Below are positions 9,103 to 19,188 of a stretch of DNA of 64,000 bases, piece by piece. Below the pieces are notes generated by a model. The model was not told where the DNA came from and made no database searches. It worked only from the letters and a program-made list of their open reading frames with translations. The position numbers and the translations under genes are program-made. Within the stretch, counting starts at the first letter, position 1, and each line of letters begins with the position of its first letter. Origin of the DNA: Aureispira sp. CCB-QB1 (lineage in GTDB: Bacteria > Bacteroidota > Bacteroidia > Chitinophagales > Saprospiraceae); the NCBI RefSeq assembly GCF_000724545.1, contig NZ_JHBV01000030.1, forward strand, positions 62,001-126,000, given 5' to 3'.

Positions 9103-9139
9103 CTTTCATCATATCTTCTTATATACTTATTACAAGCAT

Positions 9140-10099
9140 TTAACTCAAAGCTGCTTCTATTACACCTCCTAACTCTTCGCCTAGTGCATCGTTATAAGCA
9201 GGTTCTGTGTCTACTAGTTTTTCGACATTAAAATTACCATTGATACTTATATTACTATAAACAAAACGAAGGGTACGAACAATCGCCCAAGGAAAACCAA
9301 TTCCTAAGGTAAATACCACTAACAATGCATTGGTGAACATATGCCCGAACAAAGCTCCACCAGTTAATTCAGAAGTAAACTCAATCTCTTCTTCCTCGTG
9401 TCTTGCTGAGGTATGGTTCACTAGATAGTTAAAAATATCTTTGTTGTACCAGAAAAAATAGATCCCTAAGGTACAAATGGTCAAAACAATGCCTTTTAAG
9501 TGCATGACAAAATAGGTCAACCCATCTCCATCATACTCAAATTCAATGTTTCCAAAACGAGTATTGCCAACAATATACTTTCGGAGTGATTGAGCGTACC
9601 ATGCCCCATAAATTCCTAAGGTAAATACAGTCATAAAATATCCTATAATAAATTTGCGTATAAATACCCCCAAATTACCTCGGTATCCCCAATGCACACC
9701 ATTCCATGAAGTTCTAGATGTTTGATAACGCATAGAACCATGTATGGCATACGGAAAGGCGCACAGAAAAAAGGCTACTGAAAGAAGCCCCCCTATGATT
9801 GCTCCATATAATCCAAACAACATTGTTAAAAGCTGCACACTAATACCAAACAAAAGAACAATCCCTACTGACTTGATAAATCCAATAAACATTTCTTTCC
9901 CTGTTCCATGAAAGACAAAAGGTTCTCCTTCTAATTCTGTTTCGCTATGTATATATCGAGTCATCTTTGCCTTTGCCCAAGGATAATACAATCCGATTGT
10001 AATTGCAATTAGAAACATATTGACAATATAAATGCCTAATAATTTTCCGCCATTCCCTTTAAAAGAAAAGGAAATTGATCTTGGTTCATCTAAAATCAT
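9140..10099 (-). CDS. DUF898 (YjgN family) membrane protein
   Basis: A 319-residue polytopic protein matching the YjgN/DUF898 family of unknown function. The family's internally repeated pattern is visible: hydrophobic helix, then (T)LGIY-(Y/F)PWAK-type segment, as in ITIGLYYPWAKAKMTRYI, FTLGIYGAWYAQSLRKYI and CTLGIYFFWYNKDIFNYL, each followed by a soluble stretch with FxG or FEYDGDG. The start at 10099 begins MILDEPRSISFSFKGNG, normal for the family. It is a single gene with its own terminator. Confidence 0.88.
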   Translation of the reverse strand: MILDEPRSISFSFKGNGGKLLGIYIVNMFLIAITIGLYYPWAKAKMTRYIHSETELEGEPFVFHGTGKEMFIGFIKSVGIVLLFGISVQLLTMLFGLYGAIIGGLLSVAFFLCAFPYAIHGSMRYQTSRTSWNGVHWGYRGNLGVFIRKFIIGYFMTVFTLGIYGAWYAQSLRKYIVGNTRFGNIEFEYDGDGLTYFVMHLKGIVLTICTLGIYFFWYNKDIFNYLVNHTSARHEEEEIEFTSELTGGALFGHMFTNALLVVFTLGIGFPWAIVRTLRFVYSNISINGNFNVEKLVDTEPAYNDALGEELGGVIEAALS

Positions 10100-10380
10100 A
10101 ATTTTAATTCTTGAGTGTTTATAAATTGTTTTGGTCTCTTTTTCAAGGATAAAGATAACAAAACTAATTTTAATTTATTTTAAAAGCAAATAAAATATAA
10201 TTTTTTTGGTAAAAAAAAATCACAAATAAACAAATAAGTTACATTTTATAATCTTTTGCTTTCCAAAGGCGTATAAAAATACTTTCTTCTCAAATGTGTT
10301 TGTTTGTTACTCTTTTTTTTAGTATACTCAAAAGTTATAAAGTTGAACAACCATTTTTCCCCTATTTAATAAACATTGTC

Positions 10381-11751
10381 ATGATAAGAACTTCACATAT
10401 CTTATGGACTATTTTCTTATCCATACTCATGACCGTCTACTGTCTTACAGACTTTGGTCAAACTGCAAACCTTTCCAAGACAGCTAAAAACATCTACAGT
10501 CTATTAACCCCCTTGGCTGTTGGACTGGTCATTCTAGAGTTAATCTATTGCTGGTTGGCTCGCAAATCATATTTTACATTTCAAGAGTCTATTGCTAATT
10601 TTTGTACGGCAATGGGCAATCAAAGTACCAACGTACTTGTTGCCGTAGCCGTTTATTTTTCTTATGGTTATCTTTGGGAACAGTTTCATTGGTTCGACAT
10701 CTCAATGGATGCAGCACACTGGTACAACTGGCTATTGTTACTACTAGGCATTGATTTTATTTTTTATTGGGTACATCGCTGGGGGCATGAAATCAATATC
10801 ATGTGGGCAGCTCATTCTCCCCATCATTCTGCCGAAGAAATGAACTTGATGGTTGGTCTACGTGCTAGCATTACTCAACGTCTTATGTCCTTCTTCTTTT
10901 TTTGGCCCTTAACGATCATTGGTTTTGAGCCTTTTGATATTTATATGATGACAGGCATTCATTTATTCATAGGTTATTGGCATCATACAGAAGTGCTACC
11001 AAAGTTTTGGCGGTGGGTTGAATTTATTTTTAATACCCCTTCTCATCACAGAGTCCATCATGGAGTCAATTTTAAATATCTAGATAAGAACTATTCAGAG
11101 TTCCTAATTATTTGGGATCGGCTTTTTGGCACTTTTGAAGAGGAAACAGACAAGGTTGTCTATGGGATGTATAATGGCCCAAAATCGTGGAACCCAATCA
11201 AGATTAATTTTCATTACTATATAATCCTTTGGAACAAAGCTTTGGCGGCTCCTTATTGGTGGGACAAAATACGTCTTTGGTTCATGCCTTTGACTTGGCA
11301 GCCTAGAGGCTTGCCTCCCTATGTTCCCAATCAAGAAATCACTTTAAAAAATCAAGTTCGTTACCAATCAGTAATGTTTAGCCATTCAAAAATATATCTT
11401 ATTCTGCATACTCTAATTGGGCTCATCATCATGCTATTCATCATCAACAGTCATTCACCTTGGACTACTTTTGAGCGCTGGATAGGCGCTGCCTTTTTAT
11501 GGCATACCATTGTTAATCTAAGTGGTATTTTAGAATCTAAATCATGGTTGTTTACCTCTGAGCTTATTCGGCTCATCTTCGTCCCTATTGGCATCATTTT
11601 ATTTAATGATTGGTATAGGGAACCTTTCTATTTAATCCTTACCTTTGGTATAGCCACGCTATCTGCTTTCTGGACTACAACCTATTTTAAACCTATTCAA
11701 ATGACACAAATTAACCCAATACTAACGGAACCGCACTCAACAATTCATTGA
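10381..11751 (+). CDS. Sterol desaturase / fatty acid hydroxylase family membrane protein
   Basis: Membrane di-iron oxygenase family. The histidine clusters expected for the di-iron centre are present: HRWGHE, then HSPHHSAEEMN, then HHRVHHG, set among membrane helices. About 456 residues from ATG 10381; an in-frame ATG at 10294 would add 29 hydrophobic residues and cannot be excluded. The C-terminal third holds extra helices beyond the hydroxylase domain, as in the eukaryote-like alkylglycerol monooxygenase-type proteins of this superfamily. The substrate (lipid, carotenoid or sterol) cannot be told from sequence. The following gene starts 16 bp later, so co-transcription is likely. Confidence 0.85.
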   Translation: MIRTSHILWTIFLSILMTVYCLTDFGQTANLSKTAKNIYSLLTPLAVGLVILELIYCWLARKSYFTFQESIANFCTAMGNQSTNVLVAVAVYFSYGYLWEQFHWFDISMDAAHWYNWLLLLLGIDFIFYWVHRWGHEINIMWAAHSPHHSAEEMNLMVGLRASITQRLMSFFFFWPLTIIGFEPFDIYMMTGIHLFIGYWHHTEVLPKFWRWVEFIFNTPSHHRVHHGVNFKYLDKNYSEFLIIWDRLFGTFEEETDKVVYGMYNGPKSWNPIKINFHYYIILWNKALAAPYWWDKIRLWFMPLTWQPRGLPPYVPNQEITLKNQVRYQSVMFSHSKIYLILHTLIGLIIMLFIINSHSPWTTFERWIGAAFLWHTIVNLSGILESKSWLFTSELIRLIFVPIGIILFNDWYREPFYLILTFGIATLSAFWTTTYFKPIQMTQINPILTEPHSTIH

Positions 11752-11767
11752 TCAAGTTATCTAAATC

Positions 11768-12184
11768 ATGCTAGATGAAACCATTCCTTTTAGAATTAGA
11801 CAAATTATAGCTTCTAATGACGCTACCAATAACTTTTTGGCACTAACACTTCTGCGTTCGCAATTAAGCTTTAATTTTATAAAAGCATTTGAGCAATTAC
11901 AAATTGTAGATCAGCAGGATTTTAGCATTTGGGGTGTTAGTCAATATCAAGTTTCCATCTTAGAATATGATGTTTTATTTTTAGCGGAACATCAATGGGA
12001 TGACTTGTCTGAAGCCCCTTATCTATCCATTGAACGAAAAGTTAAACAGCAAGAAACTACTCTGGAAGCTTACCAGAAAACATTTACGATTCCCTTTTTT
12101 GAAAGTGAAAACGAGCGAGATATTTACGAAGCGTTGATCGATCTTCCCAACTTGGGAGAAGGCTTAGAAAAACTGTTTTTTTGA
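11768..12184 (+). CDS. Hypothetical protein
   Basis: 138 residues, no signal peptide, no membrane helix, acidic overall. Begins MLDETIPFRIRQIIASNDAT and ends GEGLEKLFF. No motif is recognised. It lies 16 bp after the hydroxylase gene on the same strand, suggesting a two-gene operon. The composition looks like a small soluble mixed alpha/beta protein. Its function is unknown. Confidence 0.65.
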   Translation: MLDETIPFRIRQIIASNDATNNFLALTLLRSQLSFNFIKAFEQLQIVDQQDFSIWGVSQYQVSILEYDVLFLAEHQWDDLSEAPYLSIERKVKQQETTLEAYQKTFTIPFFESENERDIYEALIDLPNLGEGLEKLFF

Positions 12185-12384
12185 TCAACAACAACTCAAT
12201 AAAAACATACACTATTAGTAATCAACACCGTCAACTTTTAAATTATAAAATTGCTCTATATCAAAAATCAAAAATGGTGCAGCAATGTTTTTTTGATTTT
12301 CTATAAAAAGAAGAAAAATCTACCAAGTATTAGGCTATCTTAGCGAATTAATATCAATAATCGCCATTTATAAAAACAAGCCGT

Positions 12385-13734
12385 ATGTTGTCCACCTTTA
12401 TTACTTATGTTCAACAACAAGAATTATTTCGACTGTCTAGAGATCGTATTTTGATTGCAGTTAGTGGTGGCATTGACTCAATTGCTTTGGTCCAACTGTG
12501 TAAAAAAGCAGGTGTTAAATTTGGTATAGCCCACTGTAATTTTCAACTAAGAGCTGACGAATCTGAGGCGGATGCACTGTTTGTAGAGCAATTGGCTCAA
12601 CAGCTTGAAGTGTCATTTCACAGTGTCCGTTTTGAAACTAAAAAAGAGGCTGCACATACCAAAAAAAGTATTCAAGTTACCGCTAGAGATTTGCGTTACA
12701 AATGGCTTGAAAATATTCGAGTTCAATACGACTATCAATACATTGCTGTAGGGCATCATATTAATGATTCTATTGAAACTTTACTCCTCAACTTAACTAT
12801 GGGTTGTGGTATTCGTGGTTTGCATGGTATTTTGCCTAAAAATGGATACCTTATTCGCCCACTACTATCTAGCACTCGTGCAGATATTGAAACGTACGTT
12901 CAAAAAAATCAATTTCAATACAGGGAGGACAGTTCTAACAGTAGTACAAAATACACTAGAAATGCTTTGCGACATTTGGTCGTGCCACAGCTTCAGCGAA
13001 TCAATCCCAATTTAGAACAAACCTTTGAAGAAAATTTCATCCGTTTCAGAGAGACCGAAGCATTGTATGATTATGCCATTCAACAATTAAAAAAAGAACA
13101 TACAACTCAAAAAGGAACTAGCCTTTGGATTGATATTGCGGGGATTACCCAAGCTCCCTCTCCTATTAGCTTGCTTTATGAGATTTTGCGTCCCTATCAT
13201 TTCAAAGCCTCCAAAATTCAATACATCTTTCATAGAAAAGAAGAAGAATCTGGTGCTCTATATACTAGCAAAACTCATCAATTATTGAGGGATCGTACCC
13301 ATTGGATTGTGAGTCCTATTGCTCATGACAAAACAGCATTGCACACCTTAGCCCCTTTTGATACTTCTCAAGGCATCCTAAATATTGCAGATATAAGCTT
13401 ACAATGGGAAATTTCAAACCAAAAAATTAACTTAAAAACAACTCCACAAACTGTTTATTTGGATATGGATGTCCTACATTTCCCTCTGCATTTGAGGCAT
13501 TGGAAAGATGGAGATATTTTTTATCCATTAGGTATGCGAGGTAAAAAGAAAAAATTGAGCAAATTTTTTAAAGATATTAAAATGAATCGTTTTGATAAAG
13601 ATGCAACTTGGTTGTTGTGCGATGCGAATGATACTATTCTTTGGGTGCTTGGGCAACGAGCAGACGAACGCTTTAAAGTTTTAGAAACGACTCAAAGAGT
13701 TTTAAAATTAGAAGCCAAGCCCTCTAACATCTAA
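12385..13734 (+). CDS. tilS: tRNA(Ile)-lysidine synthase
   Basis: Adds lysine to C34 of the CAU-anticodon tRNA-Ile, changing it from Met to Ile decoding; an essential cytoplasmic enzyme. The N-terminal PP-loop ATP pyrophosphatase motif SGGIDS is at about residues 27-32, followed by HCNFQLRADESEADA and the HHINDSIETLLLNL segment typical of TilS. The C-terminal domain holds LRHWKDGDIFYPLGMRGKKK-type sequence, matching the TilS C-terminal domain. Length 449 is normal. It is followed 23 bp later by the hldD-like gene. Confidence 0.95.
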   Translation: MLSTFITYVQQQELFRLSRDRILIAVSGGIDSIALVQLCKKAGVKFGIAHCNFQLRADESEADALFVEQLAQQLEVSFHSVRFETKKEAAHTKKSIQVTARDLRYKWLENIRVQYDYQYIAVGHHINDSIETLLLNLTMGCGIRGLHGILPKNGYLIRPLLSSTRADIETYVQKNQFQYREDSSNSSTKYTRNALRHLVVPQLQRINPNLEQTFEENFIRFRETEALYDYAIQQLKKEHTTQKGTSLWIDIAGITQAPSPISLLYEILRPYHFKASKIQYIFHRKEEESGALYTSKTHQLLRDRTHWIVSPIAHDKTALHTLAPFDTSQGILNIADISLQWEISNQKINLKTTPQTVYLDMDVLHFPLHLRHWKDGDIFYPLGMRGKKKKLSKFFKDIKMNRFDKDATWLLCDANDTILWVLGQRADERFKVLETTQRVLKLEAKPSNI

Positions 13735-13757
13735 TAATAAATTAAACCTTGTAGATT

Positions 13758-14723
13758 ATGATTGTAATAACAGGAGCCGCAGGATTCATTGGCAGTTGCT
13801 TATTAACGCACTTAAATAAAAAGACGAGCAAAGACTTCGTCGTTGTGGATCAATTTGATCGAGCTGATAAAAATAAAAACTTAGCCAATGCACAATATTT
13901 GTATAAAATTGATCGGCAAGATTTTTTGCCTTGGTTCTCAGAACATGCTACAGAGATAGAATTGGTGTTACACCTAGGGGCACGAACAGATACTACCGAA
14001 AAAAATGTGGCTATTTTTGATCAACTGAATCTGAATTATAGTAAGTCTATTACCAAAATCTGCACGCAACATCAAATTCCATTAATTTATGCTTCTAGCG
14101 CGGCAACTTATGGTCTAGGAGAACAAGGCTATAACGACCAAACTCACCCAAGTGCCTTGACACCACTCAATCCTTATGGAGATTCAAAAAATGATTTTGA
14201 CAATTGGTTGCTCAATCAAGAAGAACAACCACCTTTTTGGGCTGGTCTTAAGTTTTTTAATGTCTATGGTCCTAATGAATACCACAAAGGGCGTATGGCA
14301 TCGGTTATTTTTCACGCATTTAACCAAATCCAACAAACCAACCAGATGAAACTCTTCCGCTCACATCGTCCAGATTTTAAAGATGGAGAACAAAGCAGAG
14401 ACTTTATATATATCAAAGATCTATTGTCTATTATTGACTTTTTGATGCATCATTCTGTTGCCTCTGGTTTATACAATGTGGGCACAGGAACTGCTCGCAC
14501 CTTTTACGACTTAGCCAAACATACTTTTTTAGCAATGGGCAAAACACCCGACATTAGTTTTATAGATACACCACAAGATATTCGAGGTAATTATCAATAT
14601 TTTACAGAAGCAGACATGTCGAAATTGCGCTCTGCTGGTTATCAAAAAGATTTCTATAGTTTAGAAGAAGGCATTCAAGATTATGTTGAAAATTATTTGA
14701 TGAAAGGTGTATATTATCAATAG
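13758..14723 (+). CDS. hldD: ADP-L-glycero-D-manno-heptose 6-epimerase
   Basis: Short-chain dehydrogenase-type epimerase that makes ADP-L-glycero-D-manno-heptose for the LPS inner core. The Rossmann NAD(P) motif GAAGFIG is at the N-terminus; the catalytic Ser is in ASSAATYG and the YxxxK pair is in NPYGDSKNDFD. FFNVYGPNEYHKGRMASV is a strong HldD/RfaD signature, and DGEQSRDFIYIKD follows. Length 321 is usual. It lies 23 bp after tilS; no other heptose gene is in view. Confidence 0.93.
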   Translation: MIVITGAAGFIGSCLLTHLNKKTSKDFVVVDQFDRADKNKNLANAQYLYKIDRQDFLPWFSEHATEIELVLHLGARTDTTEKNVAIFDQLNLNYSKSITKICTQHQIPLIYASSAATYGLGEQGYNDQTHPSALTPLNPYGDSKNDFDNWLLNQEEQPPFWAGLKFFNVYGPNEYHKGRMASVIFHAFNQIQQTNQMKLFRSHRPDFKDGEQSRDFIYIKDLLSIIDFLMHHSVASGLYNVGTGTARTFYDLAKHTFLAMGKTPDISFIDTPQDIRGNYQYFTEADMSKLRSAGYQKDFYSLEEGIQDYVENYLMKGVYYQ

Positions 14724-14741
14724 GTGGGGCATTGTTATTTT

Positions 14742-14758
14742 TTGTGTTAATAACACAA
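14742..14758. other. 17-bp palindrome between hldD and folC
   Basis: TTGTGTTA-a-TAACACAA is a perfect 8-bp dyad with a one-base centre, 18 bp after the hldD stop and 116 bp before folC. It could be an operator or part of a weak terminator (a TGTTATT/AATAACA stem overlaps it). No T-run follows. Confidence 0.35.
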
Positions 14759-14873
14759 GGAGCGCTTTATCTAATAAACTTTACAACAGGTAATCTTGTT
14801 GTTATAATAGGCTATTGGTAAAGTTGTTTAAAATTGCGTTTTTGTCCATTGACTTTTTTACGATTACTACATT

Positions 14874-16163
14874 ATGAATTATCAAGAAACAATACAATGG
14901 CTTTTCAGCCAACTACCTATGTTCCAACGGGTAGGCAATCAAGCATTCAAAAAGGATTTAAAAAACATCACTGCTTTATGTGAGCACTTGGGACAACCAC
15001 AAAATCAATTTAAAAGTATCCATATCGCTGGAACCAATGGAAAAGGTTCGACAGCACATATTTTAGCAGCTATTCTACAAACCGCAGGTTACAAAGTAGG
15101 ATTGTACACCTCTCCTCATTATAGAGATTTTCGGGAGCGGATCAAAATTAATGGTTCGTATATCTCGGAGCAATCTGTTGTTGATTTTGTTGCCAATAAT
15201 CAAGCAATATTTGAGCAAATTCAACCCTCCTTTTTCGAAATGACTGTGGCAATGGCTTTTGACTACTTTCATCAAGAACAAGTAGACATTGCCATTATTG
15301 AAACAGGCTTGGGAGGGCGACTTGACTCAACAAATATTCTTACTCCTCTGCTCTCGATTATCACCAATATAGGAATGGATCACGAAGCCATGCTAGGCAA
15401 TACACTGGCGTTAATTGCTGGCGAAAAGGCTGGAATCATCAAGCCTAATGTTCCTGTTTTGATAGGAGAAACACATATTGAAACGGCTCCTGTCTTTGTC
15501 GAAAAAGCAGTACAAGAAAATGCAGCAATTATTTTTGTCGATGAAGTGGTAGAAGCTCAATTGATCGAAAAAGATTATCAAAAAGCAATCTATACCGTTA
15601 CAAGCGAGCCTTATAACCTCAACTTTCACGAACTTATTTTTGATTTAACAGGTGCTTATCAGATTCACAATCTAAAAACAGCTTTATTAGCAACCTTCTT
15701 TTTATTAAAAGAAAATTTCAATATTACTCCTGCTCATATTCGAGCCGCTTGTGCAGATGTACAAAACATCAGTCATTTGTTGGGTCGATGGCAAGTTTTG
15801 TCTGAATTTCCATTGACAATATGCGACTCTGGACACAATGGGCACGGCTTGCAGTACACACTTCAAGCTTTGAAAGAATTAAACAAAGAGCAAATTCATT
15901 TTGTATTTGGAACTGTTAATGATAAAGATTTAAGTAAGGTATTTCCGCTCTTACCCAAAGATGCTATTTATTACTTTTGTAAGGCGGATATACCAAGAGG
16001 ATTGGATGCGCACACTCTTCAACAATTTGCAGAAGCTTATGGTTTGAATGGAGAGGCTTATGTTTCTGTTCAAGAAGCCTTTGAGGTAGCACAGGCACAG
16101 GCTAGCGACGATGATTGTGTGTTTGTTGGAGGTAGTATTTTTGTTGTTGGCGAAGTGGTTTAA
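14874..16163 (+). CDS. folC: Bifunctional folylpolyglutamate synthase / dihydrofolate synthase
   Basis: ATP-dependent ligase of the Mur ligase superfamily that adds glutamate to dihydropteroate and to folates. The P-loop GTNGKGST is at residues 53-60, preceded by FKSIHIA. Further family segments are LYTSPHYRDFRERIKING, ETGLGGRLDSTN and TNIGMDHEAMLGNTLALIAGEKAGI (written here as a region, about residues 142-186). The C-terminal domain has DSGHNGHGLQYTLQAL. Length 429 is typical. Confidence 0.95.
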   Translation: MNYQETIQWLFSQLPMFQRVGNQAFKKDLKNITALCEHLGQPQNQFKSIHIAGTNGKGSTAHILAAILQTAGYKVGLYTSPHYRDFRERIKINGSYISEQSVVDFVANNQAIFEQIQPSFFEMTVAMAFDYFHQEQVDIAIIETGLGGRLDSTNILTPLLSIITNIGMDHEAMLGNTLALIAGEKAGIIKPNVPVLIGETHIETAPVFVEKAVQENAAIIFVDEVVEAQLIEKDYQKAIYTVTSEPYNLNFHELIFDLTGAYQIHNLKTALLATFFLLKENFNITPAHIRAACADVQNISHLLGRWQVLSEFPLTICDSGHNGHGLQYTLQALKELNKEQIHFVFGTVNDKDLSKVFPLLPKDAIYYFCKADIPRGLDAHTLQQFAEAYGLNGEAYVSVQEAFEVAQAQASDDDCVFVGGSIFVVGEVV

Positions 16164-16589
16164 TCTAGTATTATTATAATACAAAATAACACAGCAGACA
16201 CTTAAACCTTAATAATCAACCAACTCTACATTGGCCATCACAAAGAAATGTTTATACAACAAATCAATGTATAAAATTTACAATGATTTCTTTGTTGCAA
16301 AGTTATCCAATTACTCCTCTTCCTCAAGACTATGTTTAGCAAGTACTTAGTTTGCTAAACATAGTCTATTAATTAAATATTCTCATCTAACCTACTTCTG
16401 TCCTACCATTCGCCCTGCAACAATAAAAACCTCATAACATAGGAAAAATAAAGTCTAAAGAACGGCTCTTTTTTGTTATTCGACGTTAAATTCAGTACAA
16501 AACCCCAACTTATTCATTAGTATTCTTATTTTAGTTAGTCTGACTACTCGTCTTGAGTTCCCATTTTTTAACTACTTGAAATAAGATTC
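16164..16589. other. Intergenic region with one strong hairpin
   Basis: 426 bp between folC and the DUF5686 gene. Apart from the hairpin at 16328-16366 I see no structure or ORF. It should hold the promoter of the downstream gene. Confidence 0.6.
16328..16366. other. Perfect 15-bp inverted repeat (hairpin)
   Basis: GACTATGTTTAGCAA (16328-16342) and TTGCTAAACATAGTC (16352-16366) are perfect complements around a 9-nt loop. AT-rich sequence without a T-run follows. It is 165 bp past folC, so a distal terminator or a regulatory dyad for the next gene are both possible. Confidence 0.65.
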
Positions 16590-19079
16590 ATGAAACACCT
16601 ATTGTCCTTTGTCCTTTATTGCCTAGTTGTGACAACAACTTTTGCAGCACACATTCGTGGAAAATTGACGGATGCAAAAGGAGACGTCCTTCCATTTGCC
16701 AGCATCTATGTTAGAGGAACTTCCACAGGAACAACTAGCAATATTGATGGTTTATACGACTTGGTGTTGGAAGAAGGAACTTATGAAATTGTTTTTCAAT
16801 ATGTTGGTTATGAGTCTAAAACAGAAACGGTTGTTATCGAAAAAGCAGATATTACATTAGATATTGTCTTAAACCCAATTGCCAATAATATTCAGGAAGT
16901 TGTTGTAACGGCTGGTGAAGATCCTGCTTATCGAATCATCCGAAAAGCAATAAAAAAACGTAAATTTTATCTCAATCAAGTAAAACAATATAGCTGTGAG
17001 ACCTATGTAAAAGGCACTCAACACATTCGAAATTTGCCAAAAACATTTATGGGGCAATCCTTGGATATGCTTCGGGAAGGCTTGGATTCTACGGGTACGG
17101 GAATTATCTATCTCTCTGAATCCGTTTCCAAATTGCATTACAAAGATGGTGCATTCAAGGAAATCATGTCCTCTTCCAAGGTAAGTGGCAATGACAATGG
17201 GTTTAGTTTCAATTCTGGGGCAGCAATGGCGAGCATGTCTTTTTATGAAAATTCCTTTGAATTGGGCGATACTGAAATTCTATCTCCCATTGCAAATGGT
17301 GCTTTGGGGGCTTACAAATATCGCTTAGAGACTTCTTTTTATGATAATGAAGGGCATTTGGTTTATAAAATTGAGGTGATTCCTAAAAATAAATTGGGAG
17401 CGGTATTTAGTGGTTATATTTATATCGTAGATGAAGATTGGGCTATTCACAGTACCGATTTATTCACGACAGGCAAAGCCGTCAACATCTCCGTTTTAGA
17501 TACCGTTTATTTCAAACAAACCCATATTAAACTAAATAATGAAACGTGGCGTCTTTTTTCACAAGACATTAAATTCACCCTTCGTTTTTTAATTATTGCG
17601 ACTAGAGGGAATTTTGTAGGCGTTTTTAGGAATTATGACTTAACCCCTTCTTTTGATCCCAAATTCTTTAATGCCGAAATTTTTAAAGTAGAAGATTTAG
17701 CCAATAAAAAAATCAATGCCTTTTGGGATTCCATTCGTCCAGTTCCTTTGTCGGTAGAAGAAGCTACGGATTATCACGTCAAGGATAGTGTCGAAAAAGT
17801 AACCCAAACGAAGGCTTATAAAGATTCTATTGATCGGATTGCCAATCGCCCTAAACTGTTAGACTTGTTGGGGGGCTACACCTTTCAAAATTCTTATCGA
17901 AACTACAAACTAACGTTTCTTTCTCCTATCAATACCTTGCATTTTAATACGGTCCAAGGACAAATCATAGGTTTGGGCGTCGAATTTAGAAAAGAAATCA
18001 ATGAAGAAAAGCGGCAGTGGTTTCGATTACATGCCGAAGGGGAATATTCTTTTGATGACAATCAATTTAGGGGCATGGGCTTTTTTCAAATCCGTTTTAA
18101 TGCCATTGATAATGCTTTTCTCCATGTAGAAGGTGGTCGTATGAAAAGACAATTTAACCCTAGCAAACCTATTCCTGATATTGTCAATACCTATTATACC
18201 TTACTACTAAAACTCAATTACATGAAACTCTATGACGAGTATTATGGTCGAGTTTTTTATTCTCAACAGGTTGTCAATGGGCTATTGCTTAGAGGAGGCA
18301 TCAAATACGCTCACCGAATAGCCCTGACCAATACAGCAGAAGGCAACTGGGTGCCCAAAAACACCAATCGTTTTTTTTCAAATAACCCTACTGATCTAGG
18401 ACACCCTAGAACCATGAAAGATGCTCCTAGCTTTTTAGCGCACAATCATTTAGAAATTTCCCTCGCCTTGCGCATCCGTTTTGGACAAAAATACATCTCT
18501 TACCCCAACCGTCGATTCTACACCGAATCAAAATTTCCAGATATTTGGATTCGATACAAAAGAGGCATCCCAATATTAGGCGGTGGCACCAACTATGATT
18601 ACTTAGAATTAAAAGTAGAAAAAGACAACATCAAAATTGGTACCGTAGGTTTATTGAGTTTCAAAGCAACAGGTGGATGGTTTCCTTATAAGCCCAAACT
18701 TTACTTCATGGATTTTCAGCATTTTAATGGAAACCAAACCATTATTGCTAAAACTAGTGAATATTTAAGTACCTTTCAGTTATTACCCTATTACGAATAC
18801 AGCACTAGTTCAGCCTTTGGTATGCTACACGTACAACACGATTTTAATGGCTTTATTTGGAATAAAATACCAGGTCTCAAAGCACTTGGTTTTGAATTTG
18901 TAACAGGTTATCACCTGCTATACACACCAGAAAAAGGAGAATACATGGAGTTTAACCTTGGTTTGGATAGAATTGGATGGAATTTGTTTCGTTTTCTGCG
19001 TGTCGACTTTGTTATGGGGTATAAAGTAGGCGAACCATTGCGCTATGGAGGTGTCATTGGTTTAACGCTTTCCTTGTAA
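16590..19079 (+). CDS. DUF5686 / carboxypeptidase-regulatory-like outer-membrane protein
   Basis: An 829-residue outer-membrane protein. A signal peptide (MKHLLSFVLYCLVVTTTFAA) is followed by a CarboxypepD_reg-like beta-sandwich (about residues 21-105, with GKLTDAKGDVLPFASIYVRG), the same N-terminal module seen in TonB-dependent receptors. The segment EDPAYRIIRKAIKKRKFYLN then starts the DUF5686 region. The C-terminal half is rich in alternating aromatic/polar beta-strands and ends with GGVIGLTLSL, as expected for a beta-barrel. Common in Bacteroidota; function unknown. No TonB box or plug domain is seen. Confidence 0.88.
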   Translation: MKHLLSFVLYCLVVTTTFAAHIRGKLTDAKGDVLPFASIYVRGTSTGTTSNIDGLYDLVLEEGTYEIVFQYVGYESKTETVVIEKADITLDIVLNPIANNIQEVVVTAGEDPAYRIIRKAIKKRKFYLNQVKQYSCETYVKGTQHIRNLPKTFMGQSLDMLREGLDSTGTGIIYLSESVSKLHYKDGAFKEIMSSSKVSGNDNGFSFNSGAAMASMSFYENSFELGDTEILSPIANGALGAYKYRLETSFYDNEGHLVYKIEVIPKNKLGAVFSGYIYIVDEDWAIHSTDLFTTGKAVNISVLDTVYFKQTHIKLNNETWRLFSQDIKFTLRFLIIATRGNFVGVFRNYDLTPSFDPKFFNAEIFKVEDLANKKINAFWDSIRPVPLSVEEATDYHVKDSVEKVTQTKAYKDSIDRIANRPKLLDLLGGYTFQNSYRNYKLTFLSPINTLHFNTVQGQIIGLGVEFRKEINEEKRQWFRLHAEGEYSFDDNQFRGMGFFQIRFNAIDNAFLHVEGGRMKRQFNPSKPIPDIVNTYYTLLLKLNYMKLYDEYYGRVFYSQQVVNGLLLRGGIKYAHRIALTNTAEGNWVPKNTNRFFSNNPTDLGHPRTMKDAPSFLAHNHLEISLALRIRFGQKYISYPNRRFYTESKFPDIWIRYKRGIPILGGGTNYDYLELKVEKDNIKIGTVGLLSFKATGGWFPYKPKLYFMDFQHFNGNQTIIAKTSEYLSTFQLLPYYEYSTSSAFGMLHVQHDFNGFIWNKIPGLKALGFEFVTGYHLLYTPEKGEYMEFNLGLDRIGWNLFRFLRVDFVMGYKVGEPLRYGGVIGLTLSL

Positions 19080-19188
19080 TCAATAATACTTTAAGGACTT
19101 TTCTACAAAAAAATTCTCAAAGTAGTGACCCCATGTATCACCTAATCATTCTAAAGTTATTAGCTAACCTAAGTGAATCTAAAGAAAT

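Noticed and set aside
10195-10245. Relic of the miniature element (TTTTTTTGGTAAAAAA stretch)
   Set aside because: Only the low-complexity T/A core is shared; neither terminal repeat is present.
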